Assembly: GCA_964610385.1 (NCBI GenBank)
Contig: CAZSXW010000006.1
Coordinates: forward strand, 62,001 to 126,000
Reading direction: 5' to 3'
DNA length: 64,000 nucleotides
DNA from: CAZBSE01 sp964610385
GTDB taxonomy: Bacteria; Actinomycetota; Humimicrobiia; Humimicrobiales; Humimicrobiaceae
The notes under the pieces: model-generated
What the model saw: only the letters and a program-made list of their open reading frames with translations
Databases searched by the model: none
Told to the model about the DNA's origin: nothing
Position numbers and translations under genes: made by a program
Shown here: positions 34,103-44,102 of the stretch, in pieces
How the letters are laid out: every line of letters starts with the position of its first letter
Position numbering within the stretch: the first letter of the stretch is position 1

Positions 34103-35407
34103 TTGAGCGCACAGTTAATAGCTATAATAATTTTTGTACTGACTTATATAATTATTGCCACTGAAAGAGTAAGCAGAACTATAGTGGCAATTACAGGTGC
34201 CCTGCTGCTGATACTGACAGGTGTTTTTAATATAAATGAAGCACTAAGTTTTATCAGCTGGGAAACCATAGGTCTGCTGTTCGGCATGTTTATTATAGTT
34301 GCAGCCTTATCGGATGCCGGTTTTTTTAAATTTCTGGCCCTAATACTTGCTAGGCGCCTGAAATATTCTCCGGTAAGGATATTTATATTTTTCCCGGTAA
34401 TAACTGCACTACTATCGGCTTTTATGGATAGTGTTACCGTAATGCTGTTTTTTGCCACTCTTACCTATGAGCTATGCAAGATGCTGAAAATGAATGCAAC
34501 TCCCTTAATAATCACCGAGGTAATCCTAGCCAATATCGGAGGATCTGCAACAATGGTAGGTGATCCGCCTAATGTTATACTGGGTCTTAAATTGGGTTAT
34601 TACTTTAATGATTTTGTTATTAATAATGCCCCTATTTCCATAGTTGCGGGAACGGTTACTTTACTTTATTGTTACATGGTAAGCAGAAAATCAATCACTC
34701 CACAAGGGCATATACCCAGGGGAGAGTATGAGGCAATGGATCCTGCCGAAGCTATAGAAAATAAAAAACAGCTTAAGGTTGCGCTGGTTGCATTAGGGAC
34801 CGCAATATTGTTTTTAATCACCCACAGTTTTATAGAAGAATATTTCCACGTCCCTCTGACAGTACCTCTTGCTGCGATGATTCCGGCTTTTACCATGCTG
34901 ATTGTATTGGGCAAGAAATCGGAGGAGATTTTACTGAAAGTAGACTATGGAGTGTTGCTGTTTTTTATGGGATTATTTGTAGTAGTAGGAGGCCTGGAAC
35001 ACACAGGGGTCGTAAACACAATTGCAGGCTCTATTACCAATCTCTTCAAGGATAATCATATGGGATTTTTAAGTACTCTTGTGTGGGGTTCCGGTGTGGC
35101 GAGTGGTATTATAGATAATGTACCCTTTTCTCTTTCCATGGCATATGTCCTGGGAAACATAGTTAAGTTTGCTGGAGTACCTGCACTGGCAATAATGGTC
35201 TGGGCAACCTCATTAGGTGCGGATATAGGGGGTAATTTTTCTCCTATAGGAGCTTCGGCTAATGTTGTTGCATATGTTACTATGGAAAAAAGAGGTAAGT
35301 CAATCGGCTGGAAAAGATGGTTGAAGCTTGCCGTACCGGCTACGTTGATTTCTCTGGCTATATCAAATATCGGTATTTTTATTAAATACATCACCGGATT
35401 CTTTTAA
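34103..35407 (+). CDS. ArsB/NhaD-type ion transporter superfamily permease
   Basis: 434 residues with about ten membrane helices. The fold-typical re-entrant motifs are ANIGGSATMVGDPPNVILG (residues ~150) and, in the second half, SLGADIGGNFSPIGASANVVA; SGVASGIIDNVPFSLSM is also characteristic. These place it in the ArsB/CitM/NhaD ion transporter superfamily, probably arsenite or organic-anion/Na+ transport. The substrate cannot be settled, and no ars regulator or reductase is nearby. It starts with TTG after GAAGAG and is monocistronic. Confidence 0.87.
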   Translation: MSAQLIAIIIFVLTYIIIATERVSRTIVAITGALLLILTGVFNINEALSFISWETIGLLFGMFIIVAALSDAGFFKFLALILARRLKYSPVRIFIFFPVITALLSAFMDSVTVMLFFATLTYELCKMLKMNATPLIITEVILANIGGSATMVGDPPNVILGLKLGYYFNDFVINNAPISIVAGTVTLLYCYMVSRKSITPQGHIPRGEYEAMDPAEAIENKKQLKVALVALGTAILFLITHSFIEEYFHVPLTVPLAAMIPAFTMLIVLGKKSEEILLKVDYGVLLFFMGLFVVVGGLEHTGVVNTIAGSITNLFKDNHMGFLSTLVWGSGVASGIIDNVPFSLSMAYVLGNIVKFAGVPALAIMVWATSLGADIGGNFSPIGASANVVAYVTMEKRGKSIGWKRWLKLAVPATLISLAISNIGIFIKYITGFF

Positions 35408-35507
35408 TAACAGGACTTATTATATCATTTAGGTTACAGTTACATTTTCTGCCTGCCAAAGCTATAAAAAGCCTATTAATAGTAAAAGCAAAACCGCTGG
35501 ATTCCGT

Positions 35508-35535
35508 TTGAAAAAAAATGAAAAACTATTATAAT
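35508..35535 (+). promoter_or_regulatory. promoter for tRNA-fMet
   Basis: TTGAAA (35508-35513), a 16-bp spacer and a perfect TATAAT (35530-35535) lie ~50 bp before the tRNA. Confidence 0.65.
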
Positions 35536-35585
35536 AGGTTTCTGCGATAGAGAAAGATAGAGGTATTTCGTATAATAAAATTCAA

Positions 35586-35662
<77 letters not shown>

Positions 35663-35774
35663 AATCTTTAAATTTCCCCCGTTTTTTATTCAGTGGGTTT
35701 TTATTTGAATTGGTTTTAAATTATAATTTATAAGAAATTCTTGTAGGATTTACAGTAAGTTATCTGCACGGTTG

Positions 35775-36254
35775 ATGTATAAATTTTTAAAGAAATACAG
35801 ATATAAAGTTTTGGTCGGCAGGATTTTTATATCGGTCCTGGTGGTGTTTTTATGCTTAAGTTCTTCTGCGTGTTCTGCCTTCGGCAGTATTAGAAGCTTT
35901 TTTACCGAGAGATTTTCAATTGAAGATGATGTTAAAGAGATTACCGAAGTCATAGATACTTTTTTCCATCTGGTTGAAGATAAAGACTACCGGAAAGCAT
36001 ATGAATATTTAAGCAGCCGGGACAGATCACAGGGTACTTTAGAAGATTTTAAGCAGGATATGGCAAATGTTACGGATATTATCTCTGTAAGTATTAATTA
36101 TATAGAGATTAATAATGAAACGGCTGTTGCAGGGATAGATATAACCGATTCATATGATGGAGAAGAAAAAATATATAAAGATATAGCAGTATCACTCGTA
36201 AGAGAGGAAGATGGAAGCTGGAAAATAGTGTTCTGGGATATTGAAGGGAAATAA
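35775..36254 (+). CDS. lipoprotein with an NTF2-like (DUF4878-type) domain
   Basis: 159 residues. A positively charged N-terminus and hydrophobic stretch end in LSSSAC, a good lipobox. The mature part (DDVKEITEVIDTFFHLVEDKDYRKAYEYLSSRDR...GSWKIVFWDIEGK) follows the NTF2-like pattern of alpha-helical wedge plus strands ending in W-K-I, typical of DUF4878-type surface lipoproteins. Function unknown. The frame opens at TTG 35772, directly followed by the preferred ATG 35775. It sits 53 bp before ymdB. Confidence 0.68.
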   Translation: MYKFLKKYRYKVLVGRIFISVLVVFLCLSSSACSAFGSIRSFFTERFSIEDDVKEITEVIDTFFHLVEDKDYRKAYEYLSSRDRSQGTLEDFKQDMANVTDIISVSINYIEINNETAVAGIDITDSYDGEEKIYKDIAVSLVREEDGSWKIVFWDIEGK

Positions 36255-36307
36255 AATCAAAATTCTTATGGAGTTGATTATAAAAATAAAAGATAGAAAG
36301 GTATAAA

Positions 36308-37108
36308 TTGATAGTATTATTTTTAGGAGATGTTTTTGGAAAACCGGGAAGGTCTATTTTAGAGAGTAAGCTTCAGACCATAATACTGGAAAATAACGCT
36401 GATGTGGTAATCGCTAATGGAGAAAACGCGGCCGGCGGTATAGGTATCACGCCTGCTATATGTAAGAGATTGTTTGATATGGGAATAGATGTCGTGACTT
36501 CGGGTAACCATATTTACAAAAAGAAAGAGATCTATGATTATATAGAAAAACAGCCCCGACTTTTAAAACCGGCGAATTATCCTCCCGGGACTCCAGGCAG
36601 GGGATATTATATTTTATCGGACAGTAAGACAGGTTATAATAAAATTGCTGTGGTAAATATCTGTGGACGTGTCTTTATAGAAAATTTTGACTGCCCGTTC
36701 AGATGTATGGATAAGATACTGGAGGATATAAAAAAAGAGACATCCATAATAATAGTAGATTTTCATGCCGAGGTCACATCGGAGAAAGTTGCCATGGGAT
36801 GGTATCTGGACGGAAGAGTAAGTGCATTGATAGGGACGCATACCCATGTTCAGACTGCCGATGAGAGAATACTTCCAGGAGGTACTGCCTATATCACAGA
36901 TGTTGGTATGGTGGGTCCGTTGGATTCGGTTATAGGAGTAAAGAAAGAAAATATAATTGAGAGGTTTTTAAAGCTTATGCCCCAGAAATTTATAGTGGCA
37001 GAAGACGATTATTTAATAAACGCAGTAATAGTCAAAATCGATGAAAAAAACGGGAGAGCAAACAACATCAAGAGAATAAATTCTATCGTTAAAAGCGATC
37101 AATTATAA
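36308..37108 (+). CDS. ymdB: YmdB-family metallophosphoesterase
   Basis: 266 residues of the TIGR00282 family: opening MIVLFLGDVFGKPGR, then VVIANGENAAGGIGIT, DVVTSGNHIYKKKEI and IIVDFHAEVTSEKVAMGWYLDGRVSALIGTHTHVQTAD. These supply the metal ligands (D-V-F-G, N-G-E-N, G-N-H, H-A-E, H-T-H). YmdB is a 2',3'-cAMP phosphodiesterase that affects biofilm and stress behaviour in Bacillus. It begins with TTG after AAAGG and is 21 bp upstream of tilS, so they may be co-transcribed. Confidence 0.93.
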   Translation: MIVLFLGDVFGKPGRSILESKLQTIILENNADVVIANGENAAGGIGITPAICKRLFDMGIDVVTSGNHIYKKKEIYDYIEKQPRLLKPANYPPGTPGRGYYILSDSKTGYNKIAVVNICGRVFIENFDCPFRCMDKILEDIKKETSIIIVDFHAEVTSEKVAMGWYLDGRVSALIGTHTHVQTADERILPGGTAYITDVGMVGPLDSVIGVKKENIIERFLKLMPQKFIVAEDDYLINAVIVKIDEKNGRANNIKRINSIVKSDQL

Positions 37109-37129
37109 ATCAGAGGTTTCAAATCCAAT

Positions 37130-38635
37130 ATGGAAAAAGATATATATAAATATGGGTTTGCAAAGAATAAAACTGTAATTGGAGCCATAAAGGCTATTGA
37201 ATCCTTTAATATGATAGATGATGGAGATAAAATACTGATCTCTATATCGGGAGGGCCTGATTCGGTCTTTTTAACCCACCTGCTTTATCTGATGAGGCCG
37301 ATCTGTAATCTAACTCTTTACGGTTTTTGCCTGGACCATATGACTCGAAACGGGGAGTCGACTAGAGATTCTTTATTTGTCAAAGAGTTATACAGGAAAC
37401 TGGGTATTAAATTATTCAGCCGGAAAATAGACGTAAAAAAATGGTGTAAATCAAATGGTCTCTCCTTCCAGGAGGGAGCAAGAAAGCTGAGGCTTGAAAG
37501 ACTTTTTGAGATTTCAGAAAAAAAAGATATAGATAAGATCGCTGTAGGTCACAATGCTGATGATAATATTGAGACTTTTATCATGCGCCTAATAAGAGGT
37601 GCGGGAGCAAGGGGTCTTTCCAGCATAAAACCTGTAAGCGGAAAGATCATAAGGCCTCTTATTAATACATTAAGAAATGATATAATTTCTTATCTAGAAA
37701 GAAATAATATATCTTACTGTGTGGATAGGACCAATCTTGAGAATATATATTTCAGAAACAGGATAAGAAATATCATAATCCCATTTATAGAAAAAGAATG
37801 CCGCGCTAAATCTTTCAGATCTAATTTGATGAGGTCTATAAACATATTAAAAGAAGAAAATGAATTTATAGAAAAATACTCGCTGGATAAGGTTTTAAAG
37901 GCAGCTTCAGTAAAAAAAGACAAGTCGGGGAAAAATGTCATCTTTATAAAAGTCCCTGTTTCAGGGATAAATAAGGAAACTGTGGCAGTCCAGAGAAGGA
38001 TGGTGTTGTCGGCCCTGGAGATGGCCGGTAGTACTCTTGAGGATATAAGCTTCAAAAATGTAGATGATATTTTAGGGATATGTACTTTAGGAGGGGAGTA
38101 TAAAGCTGTTTATCCCGAAAGTAAATTAAGGGTATTTAAAGCAGGCAGTTATATTTATTTTGTCAATTTCGAGATCAGGGGAAACCTACCTGGTGAAATC
38201 AAGAGTTTTTTAAAAGATATTGGGAGTGAAGGCAAAGAAAATAAGGGAAAGGAAGTAAAAATCGGGGCCAGGATCAGGCTGGACGATTTCAATCTGGATC
38301 TGTGGTCTGAACTTTTAAAATTAAATAGTGATAAAATAAATTTTAAAGGGGTAAAAAATACGGAAGCATTTTTGGATTATAATAAGGTCAAACCCCCGTT
38401 GAGAGTAAGGACCTGGAAGAGAGGAGATAAATTTTACCCCCTGGGTATGAATAGGGAGAAAAAGATCCAGGATTTTTTTATTGACAGCAAGATACCGGTA
38501 AATCTAAGAAAACTGGTACCTATATTTACAGACAGGGAAAAAATAATATGGGTAGGAAATAACAGGATCGATAACAGGGTGAGTGTGACTAAAGACACTA
38601 AAAATGTCTTGCATTTGAAGTTATTCAAAAAATAA
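37130..38635 (+). CDS. tilS: tRNA(Ile)-lysidine synthase
   Basis: 501 residues. The PP-loop SGGPDS is at residues 40-45. KKWCKSNGLSFQEGARKLR and the H-N-A-D-D-N-I-E-T motif (AVGHNADDNIETFIMRLIRGAG) are the N-type PP-loop hallmarks of TilS. The C-terminal TilS_C domain (RVRTWKRGDKFYPLGMNREKKIQDFFIDSKIP) binds the tRNA acceptor. It modifies C34 of the CAU-anticodon tRNA-Ile to lysidine, making it read AUA. It is followed by hpt and ftsH, the conserved tilS-hpt-ftsH order. Confidence 0.95.
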   Translation: MEKDIYKYGFAKNKTVIGAIKAIESFNMIDDGDKILISISGGPDSVFLTHLLYLMRPICNLTLYGFCLDHMTRNGESTRDSLFVKELYRKLGIKLFSRKIDVKKWCKSNGLSFQEGARKLRLERLFEISEKKDIDKIAVGHNADDNIETFIMRLIRGAGARGLSSIKPVSGKIIRPLINTLRNDIISYLERNNISYCVDRTNLENIYFRNRIRNIIIPFIEKECRAKSFRSNLMRSINILKEENEFIEKYSLDKVLKAASVKKDKSGKNVIFIKVPVSGINKETVAVQRRMVLSALEMAGSTLEDISFKNVDDILGICTLGGEYKAVYPESKLRVFKAGSYIYFVNFEIRGNLPGEIKSFLKDIGSEGKENKGKEVKIGARIRLDDFNLDLWSELLKLNSDKINFKGVKNTEAFLDYNKVKPPLRVRTWKRGDKFYPLGMNREKKIQDFFIDSKIPVNLRKLVPIFTDREKIIWVGNNRIDNRVSVTKDTKNVLHLKLFKK

Positions 38636-38667
38636 TTTATATATGATTTAATGAATTAGGGTGATTG

Positions 38668-39243
38668 ATGGGATTATATAAGCTTAAAAAGATAAACGGT
38701 AAAAAAGTCCTGTTATATAATGATAAGAAGATCATAGTTCTAATAGATGAAAAGCAGCTGCACGAGAGAGTGGAAGAATTAGGGCGGGAGATAACCAGAG
38801 ACTATGAGGATAAGAATCCTGTCTTAGTATCTGTTTTAAGGGGTTCTTTTATTTTTGTAGCTGATATATGCAGGGAGATAAAAGTACCGGTCACTTTTGA
38901 TTTTATGGCTGTTTCAAGTTATGGGGACTCTAAAGTAAGCTCTGGAATCGTAAGAATAACCAAAGACCTGGAATTCAGCATAGAAAATAAAGAAGTTATC
39001 ATAATGGAGGATATAGTTGATTCGGGCAGGACTTTGAATTATCTGATAAAGAATTTACAGGCAAGAAATCCGAAAAACGTGGAAGTCTGTGCGCTTTTGG
39101 ATAAAGATGTCCCCAGAAAGACTAAAAACAGGATTAAATATAAAGGATTTGATATTCCTAATAAATTTGTGGTAGGATATGGTCTTGATTTTGCAGAGAA
39201 GTACAGGAATTTCCCTTTTGTGGGTTATATTGAAAATGAATAG
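38668..39243 (+). CDS. hpt: hypoxanthine phosphoribosyltransferase
   Basis: 191 residues. The PRPP loop IIMEDIVDSGRTLNYLIKNL, SVLRGSFIFVADICREI and the C-terminal FVVGYGLDFAEKYRNFPFVGYI match HPRT. It salvages hypoxanthine (and guanine) to IMP/GMP. The N-terminal ~20 residues before the conserved RVEELGREIT are somewhat longer than usual. ATG 38668 follows an AGGGTGAT ribosome site; a TTG just before it is less likely. It lies between tilS and ftsH. Confidence 0.95.
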   Translation: MGLYKLKKINGKKVLLYNDKKIIVLIDEKQLHERVEELGREITRDYEDKNPVLVSVLRGSFIFVADICREIKVPVTFDFMAVSSYGDSKVSSGIVRITKDLEFSIENKEVIIMEDIVDSGRTLNYLIKNLQARNPKNVEVCALLDKDVPRKTKNRIKYKGFDIPNKFVVGYGLDFAEKYRNFPFVGYIENE

Positions 39244-39295
39244 TAATTATATTATCATCTATGGGGTAGTATAGAAAAGAGTTTAGGGAGTTATT

Positions 39296-41251
39296 TTGAA
39301 TAAGAAAAATAATAAAGGTTTTAAGGGTTTTAAAAGCAGGGGGTTTAAAAACATAGCCTTGTTAATACTGCTTATAGTAGTTATGTTTTTAATTTTTAGG
39401 AATCCTCTTTTCCTATCATCAGAAGTTAAAGAATTTAATTTAAATGAGTTTGTCGAAGCGGTTGAACAGGGAAGAATAAGTTCTGCAACACCGATGCTGA
39501 TAAAAGGTCAGGACAGGACAATAGAGGGAGAGTTGATAGATGGGACAAAGTTTACAGTAGCATTTTTAGAAAATTATGAAGTGACTCAATTACTTTTGGA
39601 TAATGATCTTCCTTTTAAAGTCGATAATCAGCAGCAATCAATATGGATTCAAATTTTGGTCAATGCAATACCTTTTATTATAATGTTCGGCCTTATTTTC
39701 TTTATGATGAACCAGCTTCAGGGCGGAGGTTCCAAAGTCCTCCAGTTTGGAAAGAGCAAGGCAAGGATGGTCAAAAAGGGTAAGAAGAGGGTGACCTTTA
39801 AGGATGTGGCAGGAGTTGATGAGGCCGTAGAGGAATTAAGAGAAATTGAGGAGTTCCTGGAAAATCCCGGTAAATTTAAGTCCATGGGTGCAAAGATACC
39901 CAAGGGTGTATTATTGTACGGGCCTCCCGGTACCGGAAAGACGCTTCTTGCAAGGGCAGTAGCCGGAGAGGCTGGTGTACCGTTCTTCAGCATAAGCGGT
40001 TCAGAATTTGTTGAAATGTTCGTGGGTGTAGGAGCATCAAGGGTCAGGGATCTCTTTAACCAGGCAAAGGCAAACCAGCCGTCAATAGTTTTTATGGATG
40101 AAATAGATGCGGTAGGAAGACACAGAGGAGCAGGGCTGGGCGGAGGCCATGATGAAAGAGAGCAGACCTTAAATCAGCTTCTGGTCGAGATGGATGGATT
40201 TGATATTGACAGTACAGTGATATTAATAGCAGCCACTAACAGGCCGGATATACTGGATCCCGCTCTACTCAGGCCTGGAAGATTTGACAGGCAGATCGTA
40301 GTGGACAGGCCAGATCTGCCTGGCAGGGAGAAGATACTTGAAATACATGCCAGGGGTAAACCCCTGGATAAAAGTGTCAATCTAAAGACTATAGCCAAGC
40401 AGACTCCGGGATTTACTGGGGCTGATCTGGCCAATCTTTTCAATGAAGCGTCTCTTTTATCAGCAAGGCATAACAAGAAAAAAGTAAGTATGTTTGAGAT
40501 AGAGGAAGCGGTAGAGAGAGTCATAGCCGGCCCCGAGAAGAAGACCAGAATAATATCAGAGGAAGAAAAAAGGATAATAGCCTATCATGAATCAGGTCAC
40601 GCGATACTGTCGTATGTACTCCCTCACACAGACCCTATCCATAAGATATCTATAATTTCAAGGGGCAGGGCCCTTGGTTATGTGATCACCCTTCCGGAGG
40701 AAGACAGGTTTCTTAAATCAAAGAGAGAACTTCTGGATAATATTACACAGCTTCTGGGAGGCAGGGTGAGTGAAGAAATGAACTTCAATGATATAACCTC
40801 GGGGGCACAGAACGATCTTGATAGAGCTACGAAGATAACCAGAAAAATGATCACGGAATATGGAATGAGTGAAAAGTTAGGTCCTGTCACCTTTAAAGGT
40901 GAAGAAGAAGAAGTCTTTTTAGGGAAAGAATTAGGGTCAAGACCTCATTATAGTAATGAAATTGCTTCTGCCATAGATAAAGAAGTACATAATATAATTA
41001 TGGACAGTTATGAGAGGGCAAGAAAAATACTTCTAGAGAACAGAGAGACTTTGAATAATCTTGCAAATGAACTGATGAAGAAGGAGACCCTCACCAGAGA
41101 AGAAATACTCAAAGTATTATCTAAGGTGGAAAGTAAGAAAAGAAAAAGGGTCGAGCAGCTAGTTGTAAAAAGCGAATCTTCAGGGGTTGCAGGCAGGAAG
41201 GTTAAAGCGGCAAAAAAGAGAATAACGAGATCGGTTGATAAAAAACAATAG
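39296..41251 (+). CDS. ftsH: ATP-dependent zinc metalloprotease FtsH
   Basis: 651 residues. Two membrane helices (residues ~18-36 and ~122-140) flank a small outer domain. The AAA module has Walker A GPPGTGKT at 209-216, Walker B FMDEIDAVG and the second-region-of-homology arginine finger (NRPDILDPALLRPGRFDR). The protease zinc motif HESGH is at 431-435, with the third ligand aspartate downstream in LDRATKITRKM. It degrades membrane and short-lived proteins. The C-terminal tail is rich in Lys/Arg. TTG start after AGGGAG. Confidence 0.97.
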   Translation: MNKKNNKGFKGFKSRGFKNIALLILLIVVMFLIFRNPLFLSSEVKEFNLNEFVEAVEQGRISSATPMLIKGQDRTIEGELIDGTKFTVAFLENYEVTQLLLDNDLPFKVDNQQQSIWIQILVNAIPFIIMFGLIFFMMNQLQGGGSKVLQFGKSKARMVKKGKKRVTFKDVAGVDEAVEELREIEEFLENPGKFKSMGAKIPKGVLLYGPPGTGKTLLARAVAGEAGVPFFSISGSEFVEMFVGVGASRVRDLFNQAKANQPSIVFMDEIDAVGRHRGAGLGGGHDEREQTLNQLLVEMDGFDIDSTVILIAATNRPDILDPALLRPGRFDRQIVVDRPDLPGREKILEIHARGKPLDKSVNLKTIAKQTPGFTGADLANLFNEASLLSARHNKKKVSMFEIEEAVERVIAGPEKKTRIISEEEKRIIAYHESGHAILSYVLPHTDPIHKISIISRGRALGYVITLPEEDRFLKSKRELLDNITQLLGGRVSEEMNFNDITSGAQNDLDRATKITRKMITEYGMSEKLGPVTFKGEEEEVFLGKELGSRPHYSNEIASAIDKEVHNIIMDSYERARKILLENRETLNNLANELMKKETLTREEILKVLSKVESKKRKRVEQLVVKSESSGVAGRKVKAAKKRITRSVDKKQ

Positions 41252-41424
41252 ATATAGAAAATTTTTTATCAAAAAAACTTTTTTTAGTATCCAAGAAATA
41301 AACCATACATCATACCAATCAGTTTTTAACATTATAAGTAGATTAAACATATCAACAAGTAGCGGTTATTATAATTAGTAATGAGATTTTTAAAAAAATA
41401 TTAATTTAGGATAGGAGCAAGCCA

Positions 41425-41991
41425 GTGGACAGCAAAATGATTGAAAAAGGGGTAAGCATGATACTGCAGGGTATTGGAGAAGATATAAACAGAGAAGGTT
41501 TATTGGGAACTCCAAAAAGGGTAGCCGATATGTATAAGGAAATATTCAGTGGAATAGGAGTAGATCCTTCTAATGAGTTAGAACCTTTATTTGATGAAAA
41601 CCATGATGAAATAATATTGATCAGGAATATCCCCTTCTATTCGGTATGTGAACATCATATGATACCTTTTGTAGGAAAAGCTCATATCGCATATATCCCT
41701 AATAAGGATGGGAAGATCATTGGTCTAAGCAAGATTACCAGAGTATTGGATATCGTGGCCAAAAGGCCACAGGTCCAGGAGAGACTGACATCAATAGTGG
41801 CGGATACCATAGTAAAAAAGATCAAACCAAGAGGTGCCATGGTCATTGTGGAGGCAGAACATTTATGCATGAGTATGAGGGGGACAAAGAAGCCGAACGC
41901 TGTGACTGTTACTTCTGCGGTAAGGGGACTTTTTAAGGAGAATCCGGCTTCAAGAGCTGAAGCAATGGCATTGATCAAGTCAGATAGATAA
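41425..41991 (+). CDS. folE: GTP cyclohydrolase I
   Basis: 188 residues. The zinc/substrate motifs SVCEHHMIPFVGKAHIAYIP and VEAEHLCMSMRGTKKPNAVTVTSA (Cys, two His and Cys ligands) plus RPQVQERLT are diagnostic of the type IA enzyme. It makes 7,8-dihydroneopterin triphosphate, the first step of folate synthesis. GTG start after GGAG. It heads the folE-folP-folBK operon and stops 3 bp before folP. Confidence 0.96.
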   Translation: MDSKMIEKGVSMILQGIGEDINREGLLGTPKRVADMYKEIFSGIGVDPSNELEPLFDENHDEIILIRNIPFYSVCEHHMIPFVGKAHIAYIPNKDGKIIGLSKITRVLDIVAKRPQVQERLTSIVADTIVKKIKPRGAMVIVEAEHLCMSMRGTKKPNAVTVTSAVRGLFKENPASRAEAMALIKSDR

Positions 41992-41994
41992 GAT

Positions 41995-43206
41995 ATGAAG
42001 TATAAGATCAGAGCATTAGACATTAAAACTGAAGAAGAAGGTCTAAAAGAATTTAAAAGAATCGGAGCTTCCGATATAGGTTCCCGTATAATGGTTGGCA
42101 AGATCTTTCCGCTGTCTTTAAAAATAAGAGGCATCAGCCCGGTGGCAGCAAATATTTTAAAGCAGGAGATGCTTGCAAGAGGAGGGGATGTAGTCACTTC
42201 TCGAACTTTACTTACTGAAACTGAAGGAAAGACGGATATTATTATCCAGGGTCCGGTAAGCAGTATCAAGGATCTTATTACCAAGATAAAGCAGCAGCCC
42301 TTTGGCCTGAAGACTCTATCTGATGAGTTGAGAGTCTACCTGAACAGGTTAAATGAGAATAAAAAGGCAAAAGAACTCACAATAGGCAAACAAAAATTTA
42401 ATCTGGACAGGGATGTACTGATAATGGGCATCTTAAATGTCACACCGGATTCCTTTTATGACGGGGGATATTATTTTGAAAAGGAAAAAGCATTTAAGAG
42501 AGTTGTGACTTTAGTATGTGAAGGAGCAGATATAATTGATGTGGGAGGGATGTCTACAAGGCCCGGTTCTCTTCCCGTAGATATAGATGATGAGATAAAA
42601 AGGATAATCCCTGTAATAGAATATATAAATAAAAATCATAATATTTTAATATCCGCAGATACCTATAGATCAGAAACGGCCTTGAGAGCCATAGCGGCCG
42701 GGGCGCATATGATAAATGATATAAGTGGCCTTTCTATGGATAAAAATATGGCAGATGTCGTTAGCAAGAATGATGTTTCACTGGTAATAATGCATATAAA
42801 GGGGACTCCTGAAAATATGCAGGAAAATCCGGAATATGAAAATGTAATAGATGAGATTTATGATTACCTTGAGGATAAGACAAATACTGCAGTTGGATCA
42901 GGAATAAAACCTGAGAAAATAATTGTAGATCCCGGTATCGGGTTTGGCAAGACTACCGAACATAATCTAAGGATAATAAACAAAGTCAGTGAATTTAAAA
43001 TGCTTGGTTATCCTGTACTTATAGGGGCTTCAAGGAAATCTTTTATCGGTAATGTATTGGATTTACCTGTAGAAGAAAGGCTGGAAGGGAGTCTTTCTGC
43101 GTCAGTCTGTTCGGTTATAGGCGGGGCAAATATTCTGAGGGTACACGATATAAAAGAGACAATAAGAGCTGTAAAGATTGCAAAAAGCATCACCAGCGAG
43201 TTTTAG
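41995..43206 (+). CDS. folP: dihydropteroate synthase with N-terminal extension
   Basis: 403 residues. The DHPS TIM-barrel begins at M144 (MGILNVTPDSFYDGGYY) and carries DVGGMSTRPGS, SADTYRSETALRAIAAGAHMINDISG, and the C-terminal DPGIGFGKTTEHNL and GASRKSFIG. It condenses pterin pyrophosphate with para-aminobenzoate. The ~140-residue N-terminal domain (IGASDIGSRIMVGKIFPLSLKIRGIS) is longer than in the usual ~280-residue enzyme; some clostridial and deep-branching FolP proteins carry a similar addition of unknown role. It sits 3 bp after folE. Confidence 0.94.
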   Translation: MKYKIRALDIKTEEEGLKEFKRIGASDIGSRIMVGKIFPLSLKIRGISPVAANILKQEMLARGGDVVTSRTLLTETEGKTDIIIQGPVSSIKDLITKIKQQPFGLKTLSDELRVYLNRLNENKKAKELTIGKQKFNLDRDVLIMGILNVTPDSFYDGGYYFEKEKAFKRVVTLVCEGADIIDVGGMSTRPGSLPVDIDDEIKRIIPVIEYINKNHNILISADTYRSETALRAIAAGAHMINDISGLSMDKNMADVVSKNDVSLVIMHIKGTPENMQENPEYENVIDEIYDYLEDKTNTAVGSGIKPEKIIVDPGIGFGKTTEHNLRIINKVSEFKMLGYPVLIGASRKSFIGNVLDLPVEERLEGSLSASVCSVIGGANILRVHDIKETIRAVKIAKSITSEF

Positions 43207-43217
43207 TATTATTTAAT

Positions 43218-44102
43218 ATGTTTAAGATACTGATAAAAAATTTTAACTTGTTCGGTTATCATGGTGTGAAGGAAATCGAGAAGAAGAACGGACAAAATTT
43301 TCGTTTCAATGTAGAAATATCGCTGAATAAAAACAGTTTTTTAAAAAGTGACAATCTGGAAGACACCCTTAATTACTCCGAAGTAATAAAAATATTAAAG
43401 GATATCAATAACAGCCGGAGATTCAATCTACTGGAAACACTTTCCATGACAATAGCTGACAGGATTATGGAAATGTCACCACTGGTAGAAAAAGTCTCTA
43501 TAAAAGTAGAAAAGACATCCCCTCCCATAAAGGAGAATCTGGGATCTGTAGGTGTAGAATATGTTTTAAACCGGGAAGAAAAGGATAAAACTGGTTTAAA
43601 AAAAGAAGCGGTAGATGTCTATTTATCGGCAGGTTCGAATATTGGCGGCAGAGAAGACAATCTAAGAAAAGCTGTCGGTATGATCGAAAGAAATCCTGAT
43701 ATTGATTTGATCAAGGTATCTTCCATATACGAGACGGAGCCCATGTATGTCAAGGATCAGGATTATTTCTATAATATAGTACTGCAGTGCCGCGTAGATA
43801 AAAGGCTCGGACCCTTTGAAATGACAGGTTTTTTAAAAAGTATAGAGTATGAGCTTGGAAGAGCAAAAGTAAGTAAAAAATATGGGCCAAGAATAATAGA
43901 TATAGACCTTTTATATTACGGGGGAAAAATCATACAATCTGATTTTTTAACCGTTCCGCATCCAAAAATAACAGAAAGAAAATTTGTACTGCTCCCTTTA
44001 AGTGAGATAGTACCGGATTTTAAAATAGAAGGGGAGAATATAAAAGAATTCCTTAAAAGAAAAAATCTTACCGAAAAGGTGACTCTGGTAAAAAGCTGGT
44101 AG
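43218..44102 (+). CDS. folBK: dihydroneopterin aldolase / HPPK fusion
   Basis: 294 residues. Residues 1-115 are FolB (LFGYHGVKEIEKKNGQNFRFNVEI, TLNYSEVIKIL, VEKTSPPI). Residues ~125-294 are FolK (VYLSAGSNIGGREDNLRKAV, the YETEPM pterin site, and GPRIIDIDLLYYG with the Mg/ATP aspartates). A single chain would carry both dihydroneopterin aldolase and 6-hydroxymethyl-dihydropterin pyrophosphokinase, a known fusion in folate operons. It begins 12 bp after folP and ends the operon. Confidence 0.95.
   Translation: MFKILIKNFNLFGYHGVKEIEKKNGQNFRFNVEISLNKNSFLKSDNLEDTLNYSEVIKILKDINNSRRFNLLETLSMTIADRIMEMSPLVEKVSIKVEKTSPPIKENLGSVGVEYVLNREEKDKTGLKKEAVDVYLSAGSNIGGREDNLRKAVGMIERNPDIDLIKVSSIYETEPMYVKDQDYFYNIVLQCRVDKRLGPFEMTGFLKSIEYELGRAKVSKKYGPRIIDIDLLYYGGKIIQSDFLTVPHPKITERKFVLLPLSEIVPDFKIEGENIKEFLKRKNLTEKVTLVKSW

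Noticed and set aside
41235..41272. Hairpin TTGATAAAAAA/TTTTTTATCAA as an ftsH terminator
   Set aside because: The stem is almost all A:T and overlaps the end of ftsH; it could be chance in AT-rich DNA, so it is not listed as a terminator.
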